From Chitinophagales bacterium (GTDB lineage Bacteria; Bacteroidota; Bacteroidia; Chitinophagales; BACL12): a stretch of 64,000 nt of DNA. Position numbers and translations under genes: made by a program. The notes beneath the pieces are model-generated. The model saw only the letters and a program-made list of their open reading frames with translations, was not told the origin of the DNA and searched no databases. The stretch lies in contig JACJXO010000003.1 in assembly GCA_020636645.1 (NCBI GenBank), positions 1-64,000 of the forward strand. Direction: 5' to 3'. Below are positions 19,074 through 26,812 of this stretch, one piece after another. Numbering within the stretch: the first letter of the stretch is position 1; each line of letters starts with the position of its first letter.

Positions 19074-20075
19074 TTAAAAATAGTTTAATCCCATGATGTT
19101 TTTTACATCTGCCAGGGTTTTGGAAGCAGAATCCCAGGCTTTTTCACGGCCTTCCAGTACTACTTTACTCAGATGGTCTTCATCCACCAGCAATTCGTTG
19201 AGTTTCTTTCTGATCGGTGCGATATATCCGATCATATCTTCGGCCAGCTGTTTCTTCATATCGCCGTACCGGATAGTACAGTTGTTATATGCCTTATCAA
19301 AAGATGTATATGTTTCTTCTGTGCTCACGATCTGCATGAGGTCAAAAAGGTTGATGATCTCCTGCGGTCTTTCCTGGTTTTCTGCGGTAGGGCCGGTATC
19401 GGTCTTTGCCCGCATGATCTTTCTTCTGATGTCATCATCACTGTCATCCAGGAATATGGCACTGTTTACAGTACCTGATTTACTCATTTTAGTGCTGCCA
19501 TCCAGACCTGGCACCTTGACCAGTTCTTCGCCGTAGTTAAAGGCTGTAGGCTCCGGGAAATAATCTACTTCATACCGGCTGTTGAACCGCTTGGCGAAGT
19601 TGCGGGTCATTTCCAGGTGTTGCTCCTGATCCTTTCCTACAGGCACTTTATGAGCCCTGTGAATGATGATGTCTGTAGCCATCAGAACCGGATAGGTGAG
19701 CAGTCCGGCATTGACATTTTCCTTATGCTGGCGGATCTTCTCTTTGAAAGTAGCCACCTTTTCCAGCTCTCCTTTATAGGCCAGCATGTTCATGAGCAGA
19801 TAGAGTTCAGGTATTTGCGGCAGGTGACTCTGGATGTAGATCGTAACCTTTTCAGGATCCAGGCCACTGGCCAGATATGCGGCAATGGTTTGTTTCACCA
19901 GCTTTCCCAGCTCATCCGGTTGCTGGTGGGTGGTAAGCGAATGAAAATCTGCGATAAAGAAGTACCCGTTGTAATTCGGGTCTTCCTGCATCCGCACATA
20001 ATTACGCACTGCACCGTAGTAATTTCCCAGATGCAAAACACCCGTTGGCCGTGTTCCGCTCACCACTGTTTCCAT
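19074..20075 (-). CDS. trpS: Tryptophan--tRNA ligase
   Basis: This 333-residue class I aminoacyl-tRNA synthetase charges tRNA(Trp). The HIGH-type motif is HLGN at 15-18 (PTGVLHLGNYYGA) and the KMSKS motif lies at 196-200. Length and C-terminal helical domain are normal for the bacterial enzyme. It is the first gene of a two-gene unit with the deoxynucleoside kinase, and its promoter box is only 5 nt from the ATG. Confidence 0.96.
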   Translation of the reverse strand: METVVSGTRPTGVLHLGNYYGAVRNYVRMQEDPNYNGYFFIADFHSLTTHQQPDELGKLVKQTIAAYLASGLDPEKVTIYIQSHLPQIPELYLLMNMLAYKGELEKVATFKEKIRQHKENVNAGLLTYPVLMATDIIIHRAHKVPVGKDQEQHLEMTRNFAKRFNSRYEVDYFPEPTAFNYGEELVKVPGLDGSTKMSKSGTVNSAIFLDDSDDDIRRKIMRAKTDTGPTAENQERPQEIINLFDLMQIVSTEETYTSFDKAYNNCTIRYGDMKKQLAEDMIGYIAPIRKKLNELLVDEDHLSKVVLEGREKAWDSASKTLADVKNIMGLNYF

Positions 20076-20080
20076 GGCGG

Positions 20081-20088
20081 CAAAGATA
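20081..20088 (-). promoter_or_regulatory. Predicted -7 box of trpS, leaderless configuration
   Basis: TATCTTTG on the minus strand with 5 nt between it and the trpS ATG, so transcription should begin at or next to the start codon. Confidence 0.5.
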
Positions 20089-20193
20089 GGAAAACTGCGG
20101 TGGCACAGCTGTTTGTCAGATCCGGTCAGACCTAAAAAATGTTGTCATGCGTTAAATGTGGATGGTGGCGTGCAGAGGCTTCACCCCGTTGCT

Positions 20194-20201
20194 TATCTTT
20201 A
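20194..20201 (+). promoter_or_regulatory. Predicted -7 box of gatC, leaderless configuration
   Basis: TATCTTTA with 4 nt between it and the gatC ATG at 20206. It argues against any longer gatC frame starting upstream. Confidence 0.45.
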
Positions 20202-20205
20202 CTGC

Positions 20206-20499
20206 ATGAAAGTGGATGTGGCCCTGATAGACAGGCTGAGCAACCTGGCAAAGCTTCGCTTTGAACAGGACGAGAAAGAAGATCTGGCCGGAAAGCTCGA
20301 AAGCATTATCGGTTTTGTGGATAAACTGCAGGAAGTGCCGGTACAGGGAATAGAGCCACTCATTCATATGGGAGATGCCGTCAACGTATGGCGGGATGAC
20401 GCTGTACATATGGAGATCACCAAAGAGGAGGCGTTGAAGAATGCACCTTTGGCTGACAGTGATTATTTCAAGGTGCCGAAAGTGCTGAAAAAGAAGTAA
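20206..20499 (+). CDS. gatC: Aspartyl/glutamyl-tRNA amidotransferase subunit C
   Basis: A 97-residue subunit of GatCAB, which converts mischarged Glu-tRNA(Gln) and Asp-tRNA(Asn). The sequence fits the family: IDRLSNLAKLRFEQDEKE, then LESIIGFVDKLQEVPVQGIEP and the C-terminal ADSDYFKVPKVLK. gatA and gatB are not in the window, so the complex is encoded at dispersed sites, which is common in Bacteroidota. The ABC ATPase gene begins 3 nt after its stop, suggesting one operon. Confidence 0.93.
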   Translation: MKVDVALIDRLSNLAKLRFEQDEKEDLAGKLESIIGFVDKLQEVPVQGIEPLIHMGDAVNVWRDDAVHMEITKEEALKNAPLADSDYFKVPKVLKKK

Positions 20500-20502
20500 G
20501 AC

Positions 20503-21228
20503 ATGGCAACCGCTATCATAGAACTACACGGTATCAGGAAGGCATATGACCTCGGCAAAATGAAGCTGGAGGTGTTGAAGGGGATCGATCTGGTAATCGG
20601 CAAGAATGAATATGTGGCCATCATGGGTCCGTCCGGTTCCGGGAAGTCAACCCTCATGAACATTCTGGGTTGCCTGGACAAGCCTACTTCAGGCAGTTAT
20701 GTGCTGAACAACCGAAAGGTTAGCAGCATGACCGAGAATGAGCTGGCAGAAGTACGCAACAAAGAGATCGGGTTTGTCTTTCAGACCTTTAATCTGCTGG
20801 CCAGGCTTACGGCGGTAGAGAATGTAGCACTTCCCCTCATCTACGCAGCCAGAAAAAAACAGGAACGGGTACGGATGGCAGAAGATATACTGCAGGCAGT
20901 AGGACTGGGGCACCGTATGAATCACAAACCCAATGAACTGTCGGGCGGCGAAAGACAACGTGTGGCAGTAGCCCGTGCACTGGTGAATGGTCCTTCCATC
21001 ATTCTGGCCGATGAACCTACCGGTAACCTGGATACCCGCACCAGCTATGAGATCATGGAGCTGTTTGAAGAGATCCACCAGCAGGGCAATACGGTCATCC
21101 TGGTAACCCATGAAGAAGACATTGCACGTTATGCAAAGCGGATCATCCGCATTCGGGATGGTGAAATTGAACGGGATGAGGTCAATGAAAACAAACTCGA
21201 TCCTACCGAGTTGAAAAACAAACTCTGA
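20503..21228 (+). CDS. ABC transporter ATP-binding protein, MacB/LolD type
   Basis: A 241-residue ATPase with Walker A GPSGSGKST (42-50), signature LSGGERQRV and Walker B ILADEPTGNLD. The family energises MacB/FtsX-type permeases for export or lipoprotein release across the envelope. The likely partner permease is at 23331-24587, separated from it by two plus-strand genes and minus-strand queA. It lies between gatC and a cobalamin adenosyltransferase with spacings of 3 nt and 1 nt, so transcription appears to be shared with functionally unrelated genes. Confidence 0.9.
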   Translation: MATAIIELHGIRKAYDLGKMKLEVLKGIDLVIGKNEYVAIMGPSGSGKSTLMNILGCLDKPTSGSYVLNNRKVSSMTENELAEVRNKEIGFVFQTFNLLARLTAVENVALPLIYAARKKQERVRMAEDILQAVGLGHRMNHKPNELSGGERQRVAVARALVNGPSIILADEPTGNLDTRTSYEIMELFEEIHQQGNTVILVTHEEDIARYAKRIIRIRDGEIERDEVNENKLDPTELKNKL

Positions 21229-21229
21229 G

Positions 21230-21781
21230 TTGAAGATCTATACTAAAAAGGGCGATGATGGCACTACCAGCCTGATTGGTGGTACACGTGTTCCTAAGCA
21301 TCATGTGCGGGTAGAGGCCTATGGCTGTGTAGATGAACTGAATGTCTGCATCGGTTTGCTGGCAGATCAGCCCGGAACAGAGGCCTGTATGCCTCGTTTA
21401 CGGGAGATACAGGACAGACTGTTTACAATAGGCGCCAGTCTTGCTGCCGACCCGGAGGCAAGCCGTATGGTTTTGCCAGAACTTCGTGACAGCGATATCT
21501 CAGTACTTGAACAGGACATGGATCAGATGGATGCTGAACTACCGGAGATGAAGAATTTTGTTTTACCGGGGGGGCATCCTACCATTTCTTTCTGCCACCT
21601 GGCCCGTGTTACCTGCAGAAGGGCAGAGCGACAGGTATCCTTTCTTTCAGAACAGGAGGAGGTTGATCAGGATGTCATTCGCTACCTGAACCGCCTCAGC
21701 GACTACCTATTCGTTCTTAGCCGCCATCTTGCGAAACAGCTGGGTGTGGCTGAGATAGCCTGGAAACCCCGTCAGGCCTGA
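21230..21781 (+). CDS. Cob(I)alamin adenosyltransferase, PduO type
   Basis: A 183-residue enzyme that makes adenosylcobalamin from ATP and cob(I)alamin. Recognisable segments are the N-terminal IYTKKGDDGTTSLIGG (ATP-binding), GCVDELNVCIG and the later FVLPGGHP and CRRAERQV. The start is a TTG one base after the stop of the ABC ATPase gene, and no ATG would preserve the ATP-binding N terminus. No cobalamin riboswitch is visible upstream and no corrin synthesis genes are nearby, so it probably serves salvaged cobamide. Confidence 0.92.
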   Translation: MKIYTKKGDDGTTSLIGGTRVPKHHVRVEAYGCVDELNVCIGLLADQPGTEACMPRLREIQDRLFTIGASLAADPEASRMVLPELRDSDISVLEQDMDQMDAELPEMKNFVLPGGHPTISFCHLARVTCRRAERQVSFLSEQEEVDQDVIRYLNRLSDYLFVLSRHLAKQLGVAEIAWKPRQA

Positions 21782-21851
21782 TCTGAGGCCCGGTTTTTCA
21801 GCCTGTTCATATCCCGTTCCAGAATTGTGCAATAATTTGTTGCGCCAACTG

Positions 21852-21881
21852 TTGGATAGCATCGGAAAAAGGATATTTTTG
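21852..21881 (+). promoter_or_regulatory. Predicted promoter with -33 TTG and -7 TATTTTTG
   Basis: TTG at 21852-21854 is followed after 19 nt by TATTTTTG at 21874-21881, the spacing expected for the Bacteroidota primary sigma factor. It precedes the small acidic protein gene by 28 nt and is the best complete promoter in the window. Confidence 0.55.
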
Positions 21882-21909
21882 CGCAAAATTCAAACCCCCT
21901 CGGTTTCAT

Positions 21910-22131
21910 ATGTACTGGACACTAGAACTGGCCTCTTATCTGGAAGAAGCACCCTGGCCCGCAACCAAAGACGAACTGATCGACTATGCGATCAGAAGCG
22001 GTGCACCTATTGAGGTGATCGAAAACCTGCAGGAACTGGACGACGAAGGAGAGATCTATGAAGGTATAGAAGACATCTGGTCTGACTATCCCACTCAGGA
22101 TGATTTCTTCTTTGATGAAGACGAATACTGA
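21910..22131 (+). CDS. Small acidic DUF2795-like protein
   Basis: A 73-residue protein starting MYWTLELASYLEEAPWPATK, with a central segment ELIDYAIRSGAPIEVIENLQ and a strongly acidic tail (DEGEIYEGIEDIW, DDFFFDEDEY). It resembles the short DUF2795-type proteins conserved across Bacteroidota, whose function is unknown. It has its own promoter and is closed by a strong terminator 22 nt after the stop, so it is a monocistronic unit. Real-gene confidence is high; function is not assigned. Confidence 0.8.
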   Translation: MYWTLELASYLEEAPWPATKDELIDYAIRSGAPIEVIENLQELDDEGEIYEGIEDIWSDYPTQDDFFFDEDEY

Positions 22132-22146
22132 TCAACATTCGGTCAA

Positions 22147-22180
22147 CAAAAAAAGCCCTGATAACATCAGGGCTTTTTTA
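22147..22180. terminator. Bidirectional Rho-independent terminator
   Basis: A stem AGCCCTGA / TCAGGGCT (22154-22161 with 22167-22174) with loop TAACA, flanked by an A run on the left and a T run on the right. It serves both the plus-strand small protein gene and minus-strand queA. Confidence 0.88.
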
Positions 22181-22196
22181 TTTATGTTACAGATGA

Positions 22197-23246
22197 TCAG
22201 ATGATCAGCATGGCATCGCCATAAGAGTAGAAACGGTATTTGTCTTTGATGGCTTTTTTGTAAGCCTCCATGGTCAGGTCATATCCGGCAAACGCTGCCA
22301 CCATGATGATCAGACTGGTCTTGGGCAGGTGGAAGTTGGTGATCATGGAATTACAGATGCTGAATTCATGAGGAGGGTGGATGAACAGGTTGGTCCATCC
22401 TTCTTCCGGCTTCAGCAGTTTGTTGGCGCTTACAGCAGTTTCTACAGCACGCATGGAAGTTGTACCAACTGCACAAACACGCTTGTTGGCCAGCTTGGCC
22501 TTGTTCACGATCTCGGCTGCAGTCTTGTCTATCTTCACATACTCTGCATCCATTTTATGTTTGGACAGATCCTCCACTTCAATGGATCGGAAAGTGCCCA
22601 GGCCAACGTGCAGGGTCACCTCAGCAAAATCAATTCCTTTCAACTCCAGTCTTTTCAGTAGTTCAGGAGTAAAGTGTAATCCGGCTGTAGGTGCAGCAAC
22701 CGCTCCTTCATGTTTGGCATAGACTGTCTGGTAACGGTCTTTGTCATCGTCAGTAGGCTTGCGTTTGATGTATTTGGGCAGAGGTGTTTCTCCCAGCAGA
22801 TCAAGAATGCGGCGAAGTTCTTCACTGGTGCCTTCATGAATGAAGCGGATGGTTCTTCCGCGGCTGGTTGTGTTATCCACCACCTCAGCTACCAGCATAT
22901 CATCTTCGCCAAAATACAACTTGTTGCCAACACGTATCTTACGGGCCGGATCTACCAGTACATCCCACAGGTGCATTTCGCTGTTCAGTTCACGCAGCAT
23001 GAAGACTTCAATACGAGCCCCTGTTTTTTCCTTGCGGCCATACAGACGTGCATTGAAAACCTTGGTGTTATTGAGAACCATCACATCACCTTCGTCAAAA
23101 TAGTCCAGTATGTTCTTGAACTTTTTATTTTCGATCTTGCCGGAGTCACGGTGCACCACCATCAGTTTGGCTTCGTCTCTTTCTTTGGAAGGGTTCTGGG
23201 CTATGAGGTTTTCGGGAAGGTCAAATGTGAACTTGGATAGCTTCAT
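22197..23246 (-). CDS. queA: S-adenosylmethionine:tRNA ribosyltransferase-isomerase
   Basis: This 349-residue enzyme transfers the ribosyl part of SAM to preQ1-tRNA to give epoxyqueuosine in queuosine synthesis. Family segments are LPENLIAQNPSKERDEAKLM at the N terminus, GAVAAPTAGLHFT in the centre and HPPHEFSICNSMITNFHLPK near the C terminus. Length is standard. It has its own -7 box 27 nt upstream and ends at the shared terminator. The other queuosine genes are not in the window. Confidence 0.95.
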   Translation of the reverse strand: MKLSKFTFDLPENLIAQNPSKERDEAKLMVVHRDSGKIENKKFKNILDYFDEGDVMVLNNTKVFNARLYGRKEKTGARIEVFMLRELNSEMHLWDVLVDPARKIRVGNKLYFGEDDMLVAEVVDNTTSRGRTIRFIHEGTSEELRRILDLLGETPLPKYIKRKPTDDDKDRYQTVYAKHEGAVAAPTAGLHFTPELLKRLELKGIDFAEVTLHVGLGTFRSIEVEDLSKHKMDAEYVKIDKTAAEIVNKAKLANKRVCAVGTTSMRAVETAVSANKLLKPEEGWTNLFIHPPHEFSICNSMITNFHLPKTSLIIMVAAFAGYDLTMEAYKKAIKDKYRFYSYGDAMLII

Positions 23247-23273
23247 ACAGGAGTGTAGATTTTAATAAGCCTG

Positions 23274-23281
23274 CAAAATTA
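23274..23281 (-). promoter_or_regulatory. Predicted -7 box of queA
   Basis: TAATTTTG on the minus strand, 27 nt before the queA ATG. An identical octamer lies before the OmpA/PD40 operon at 30894-30901. Confidence 0.45.
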
Positions 23282-23316
23282 ACAATCTGAAAACTAATTT
23301 CTGTTTCCCGGCTCGG

Positions 23317-23324
23317 TATATTTG
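23317..23324 (+). promoter_or_regulatory. Predicted -7 box of the MacB-type permease gene
   Basis: TATATTTG with 6 nt between it and the ATG at 23331. An in-frame TTG at 23322 lies inside the box and therefore cannot be the start. Confidence 0.5.
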
Positions 23325-23330
23325 GGGCTT

Positions 23331-24587
23331 ATGTATGTCTTATGGCGTGCCATACAGGAAACCTTTAGTCTGGTAGCCCAGGAATTGCGGAATAACCGCC
23401 TGCGCACCCTGTTGAGTCTGCTGGGAGTAACAATAGGCATATTGTGCATCATATCTGTGCTTTCGGCAGTTGATTCGCTGCGCAAAAACATAGACAAGGG
23501 AGTAGCCAAACTGGGAAGTGATATGCTCTATATTCAGCGCTGGCCCTGGTCTTTTGGCGGTGAAGAGTACCCATGGTGGGAATACCTGAAGCGGCCGGTC
23601 ATGACCTACGATGAATACCGCCTGCTCCATGAGCGCCTCTCGCTGGCAGAAGGTGTGGCCATAGAATCCTGGTTCAACAGCCGGGAGGTCAAGTACACCA
23701 CCTATTCTGTCAGAAATGTCAGTGTGAGTGCAGTTTCTGAAGACTACGACAAGGTGTATGCTCTCAATTTTGCTTCCGGCAGGTATTTCTCTCCGATGGA
23801 ATCGAACTCAGGAGCAGGGGTGGCACTTGTGGGTTATGAAGTAGGTCAGAAGCTCTTTCCACCCGGGGTGGATCCGGTGGGTAAGTACATCTGGGTACTG
23901 GGCAGAAAGGTAAAGGTAGTTGGGTATATTGAAAAGGAAGGCGAAAGCCTGATAGACATCTCGCAGGATAATAATATCCTGATACCCTATAACTATGTGC
24001 GAAGGGTCATGAATATGAAAGGACCGAATATAGATCCTGTCATTGAAGTAAAGCCAAAGGAGGGAATCTCAGCTGCAGAAATAAAGGATGAGATCACTCC
24101 TTTGTTGCGCAACAGCCGAAAACTGGACCCCAGAGAAGCAAATGATTTTGCCATCAATGAGGTGACCATGGCTGCTGATGCCTTTGATTCCCTTTTCGGG
24201 GTGGTGAACATGGTAGGATTTCTGATAGGTTTCTTCAGTTGCCTGGTGGGAGGTTTTGGCATTGCCAATATCATGTTCGTTTCCGTAAAGGAAAGAACCA
24301 ATATTATAGGTATCAAGAAATCTCTGGGTGCCAAGAACTATCTCATTTTGCTGGAGTTCCTGATAGAAGCTATTGTGCTTTCTCTTATTGGTTGTGCATT
24401 TGGGCTACTGCTGGTATTCGCATTGACCCAGGTGGCCAACAGGACGGTCAATTTTGAATTTGTACTGTCTGTGCAGAATGTACTGTTCGGTATCATGCTC
24501 AGCACCATTCTGGGTGTCATTGCAGGTATCGTGCCCGCTATTTCAGCTTCCAGAATGGATCCGGTTGATGCTATCCGCTCCAAGTGA
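23331..24587 (+). CDS. ABC transporter permease, MacB/FtsX family
   Basis: A 418-residue permease. One transmembrane helix lies near 28-48 (TLLSLLGVTIGILCIISVLS), followed by a large periplasmic MacB-type core domain and three C-terminal helices (about 280-305, 325-350, 370-395). The C-terminal PAISASRMDPVDAIRSK is the usual end of MacB-like FtsX permeases. It may pair with the ATPase at 20503-21228. The substrate cannot be read from sequence; there is no adjacent membrane fusion protein or TolC, so an efflux pump role is not supported. Its 3' end directly meets the heptose kinase gene on the other strand. Confidence 0.88.
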   Translation: MYVLWRAIQETFSLVAQELRNNRLRTLLSLLGVTIGILCIISVLSAVDSLRKNIDKGVAKLGSDMLYIQRWPWSFGGEEYPWWEYLKRPVMTYDEYRLLHERLSLAEGVAIESWFNSREVKYTTYSVRNVSVSAVSEDYDKVYALNFASGRYFSPMESNSGAGVALVGYEVGQKLFPPGVDPVGKYIWVLGRKVKVVGYIEKEGESLIDISQDNNILIPYNYVRRVMNMKGPNIDPVIEVKPKEGISAAEIKDEITPLLRNSRKLDPREANDFAINEVTMAADAFDSLFGVVNMVGFLIGFFSCLVGGFGIANIMFVSVKERTNIIGIKKSLGAKNYLILLEFLIEAIVLSLIGCAFGLLLVFALTQVANRTVNFEFVLSVQNVLFGIMLSTILGVIAGIVPAISASRMDPVDAIRSK

Positions 24588-25589
24588 TCAGGAAAGATCC
24601 AGCTCTTTTGCTTCCTTAAGCAGTCTTTTCGGATCTATTTGAACAACCCCCGGGTATTCGCATACAATGCCTCCGGCCAGGTTGCTCAGTGCTGCCATTA
24701 ATTTCCAGTCAGACTTTGCACCCAGGCATAATGATGCTACGCTGATAACGGTATCACCGGCACCGGAAACATCTGCCACATTGCGCACATGGGCTTCCCG
24801 GGTCATGCTTTCGCGACTGGTTCGAACAAAGACGCCTTTATCGGCCAGGGTGATCATGGTTATTCCGTTATGCAGTCTGTCATGCAAAGCTGAGGCAGCC
24901 ATGGCCAGGCTTTCAGGGTCTCCGGGTTGCACATCTATAAGCAGGCTTTCTCTGATCTCACGCAAATTTGGCTTGAACAGGGTGCACATCTGATAGGCGA
25001 AAAAGTTCTTTTTTTTGGGGTCAACCGCTATGGGAATATTGCGCTCCAGGCATAGCATGGTGATGCTTCTGATCACACGTTCGGTTAGCAGACCCTTGTT
25101 GTAATCCTGAAAAATCAGCACATCAGGCTTGTCTTCATCCAGTAAAGATTTCGCCCTTTCTATTACAAGCGATTCCAGTTCTTCAGAAATATCTGCCTGC
25201 TTTTCCAGGTCCAGACGTAGCATCTGATGCCCTTTGGCAATAATGCGTGTCTTATTGGTGGTATGTCTGTCAGGATCTTTCAGCAATCCGGTGGCATCGA
25301 TCTTTTCTTCTTCCAGCAAATTCATCAGTGATTCTCCATCCCGGTCATCGCCAATCACACTGACCAGTAAGGGGGTAGCTCCCATGGCCCGGATATTCAT
25401 AGCTACATTGGCAGCGCCACCTGGCCTGCTTTCACGTTTGTTGACCAGGATCACAGGAACAGGAGCTTCCGGACTGATGCGGTCCACCTCGCCGTGTATG
25501 TAATTATCCAGCATCACATCGCCCACCACCAGCACTTTCAGGTGCCTGAATGCATCAAACAATGTCTGTAATGGATGGGCTTCTTTCAT
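24588..25589 (-). CDS. D-glycero-beta-D-manno-heptose-7-phosphate kinase-like PfkB protein
   Basis: A 333-residue PfkB-family sugar kinase resembling the kinase half of HldE (RfaE domain I), which makes heptose 1,7-bisphosphate for lipopolysaccharide core. Segments LVVGDVMLDNYIHGEVDRIS, APVPV, RPGGAANVAMNI and the catalytic DVSGAGDTV agree with that group. The nucleotidyltransferase half is not fused and was not found nearby. The ATG overlaps the aminotransferase stop (ATGA), so the kinase is the last gene of a minus-strand operon. A related sugar specificity is possible. Confidence 0.85.
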   Translation of the reverse strand: MKEAHPLQTLFDAFRHLKVLVVGDVMLDNYIHGEVDRISPEAPVPVILVNKRESRPGGAANVAMNIRAMGATPLLVSVIGDDRDGESLMNLLEEEKIDATGLLKDPDRHTTNKTRIIAKGHQMLRLDLEKQADISEELESLVIERAKSLLDEDKPDVLIFQDYNKGLLTERVIRSITMLCLERNIPIAVDPKKKNFFAYQMCTLFKPNLREIRESLLIDVQPGDPESLAMAASALHDRLHNGITMITLADKGVFVRTSRESMTREAHVRNVADVSGAGDTVISVASLCLGAKSDWKLMAALSNLAGGIVCEYPGVVQIDPKRLLKEAKELDLS

Positions 25590-26779
25590 GTCAGTTGTTC
25601 CAGTGCTTTTTCCATACGTCTGATGGCTTCTTTGAGCACTTCTTCAGAGGTGGCATAGGAGAGGCGAATGCAGTTCGGATCGCCGAAAGCAGACCCTGTC
25701 ACAACAGATACACCACCTATTTCGATCAGGTACATGCACAAGGCATCTGCATCAGTGATCTGATGATGGCCGAATGATCTTCCGAAATATGCAGTTACGT
25801 CAGGGAAAAAATAGAACGCACCCTGGGGTATATTGTACTTCAGTCCGTCAATATGTTTCAATAGCGAAAGAACCAGGTCTCTTCTTTGTAAAAAAGCAGC
25901 CTGCATGTTTCGCAACGGTTCTTCTGAGCCTTCCAGTGCTGCGATCACTGCTCTCTGGGTGATGCTGTTGGCAGCAGAAGTGTATTGCCCCTGCATCTTG
26001 TCAACCGCCTTTGCAACATCCAGCGGAGCACCCAGATACCCGAGTCGCCATCCGGTCATGGCATATGCCTTTGACAGACCGTTTACCGTAATGGTTCGTT
26101 CATACATACCGGAAACAGATGCCATGCTGGCGTGTTTACCCATAAAGTTGATATGCTCATAAATCTCATCACTGATCACATACAGATCAGGATACTGCAG
26201 TATCACGGCAGCCAGTGCTTCCAGTTCACTGCGGGTGTACACAGAGCCGGTGGGGTTGCAGGGACTGCTGAAGATCATGAGTTTGGTCTTCGGTGTGATG
26301 GCTGCCTGCAATTGTTCCGGTGTGATCTTGAAATCGCTGCTGATCGTAGTGGAAAGAACTACTGGTTCGCCTTCAGCCAGTTGCACCATAGCCTTGTAGC
26401 TGACCCAGTATGGAGCCGGCAGGATGACCTCATCTCCGGGGTTAACCAGGCAGAGTACCGTATTGATGATACTTTGTTTTGCGCCGTTGCTGATGACAAT
26501 CTGCGCAGCGTCATATCGTAAGCCGTTTTCGCGTTCAAATTTTCTGCTGATGGCCTGACGCACATCCGGATAGCCTGCTACCGGTGTGTAGTGGCTGTAA
26601 CCTGTGTCAATTGCCAGTTTGGCTGCTTCGCGGATATGTTCAGGTGTATCAAAGTCAGGTTCGCCGAGACTCAGGTCAATGATGTCATGACCTTTGGCTT
26701 TGAGGTCTCTGCTCAGCTGGGCCATCTTTATAGTGGCCGACTCATCCAGTGCAGTGATACGATGCGACAATGCTGTCAT
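25586..26779 (-). CDS. Pyridoxal phosphate-dependent aminotransferase, class I/II
   Basis: A 397-residue fold-type I aminotransferase of the aspartate aminotransferase subgroup Ib. MTALSHRITALDESATIKMA begins the protein; DLSLGEPDFDTPEH, SSPCNPTG, ISDEIYEH and the PLP-lysine segment SKAYAMTGWRLGY follow in order. The start at 26779 is preferred to an in-frame ATG nine codons upstream, because relatives start here and a possible -7 box (26794-26801) lies between. The likely substrate is aspartate, but others cannot be excluded. Confidence 0.92.
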   Translation of the reverse strand: MTALSHRITALDESATIKMAQLSRDLKAKGHDIIDLSLGEPDFDTPEHIREAAKLAIDTGYSHYTPVAGYPDVRQAISRKFERENGLRYDAAQIVISNGAKQSIINTVLCLVNPGDEVILPAPYWVSYKAMVQLAEGEPVVLSTTISSDFKITPEQLQAAITPKTKLMIFSSPCNPTGSVYTRSELEALAAVILQYPDLYVISDEIYEHINFMGKHASMASVSGMYERTITVNGLSKAYAMTGWRLGYLGAPLDVAKAVDKMQGQYTSAANSITQRAVIAALEGSEEPLRNMQAAFLQRRDLVLSLLKHIDGLKYNIPQGAFYFFPDVTAYFGRSFGHHQITDADALCMYLIEIGGVSVVTGSAFGDPNCIRLSYATSEEVLKEAIRRMEKALEQLT

Positions 26780-26793
26780 ACGATCGTTTGCTG

Positions 26794-26801
26794 CGAAGTT
26801 A
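26794..26801 (-). promoter_or_regulatory. Possible -7 box TAACTTCG before the aminotransferase gene
   Basis: The octamer is on the minus strand, 14 nt before the ATG at 26779 and inside the 33-nt gap after the second OmpA/PD40 gene. The aminotransferase-kinase pair may therefore be transcribed both by read-through and from its own start. Confidence 0.35.
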
Positions 26802-26812
26802 CACAAGAAGGC

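Noticed and set aside
20503..24587. Complete MacAB-TolC efflux pump
   Set aside because: Only the ATPase and permease are present and they are not adjacent; there is no membrane fusion protein or TolC.
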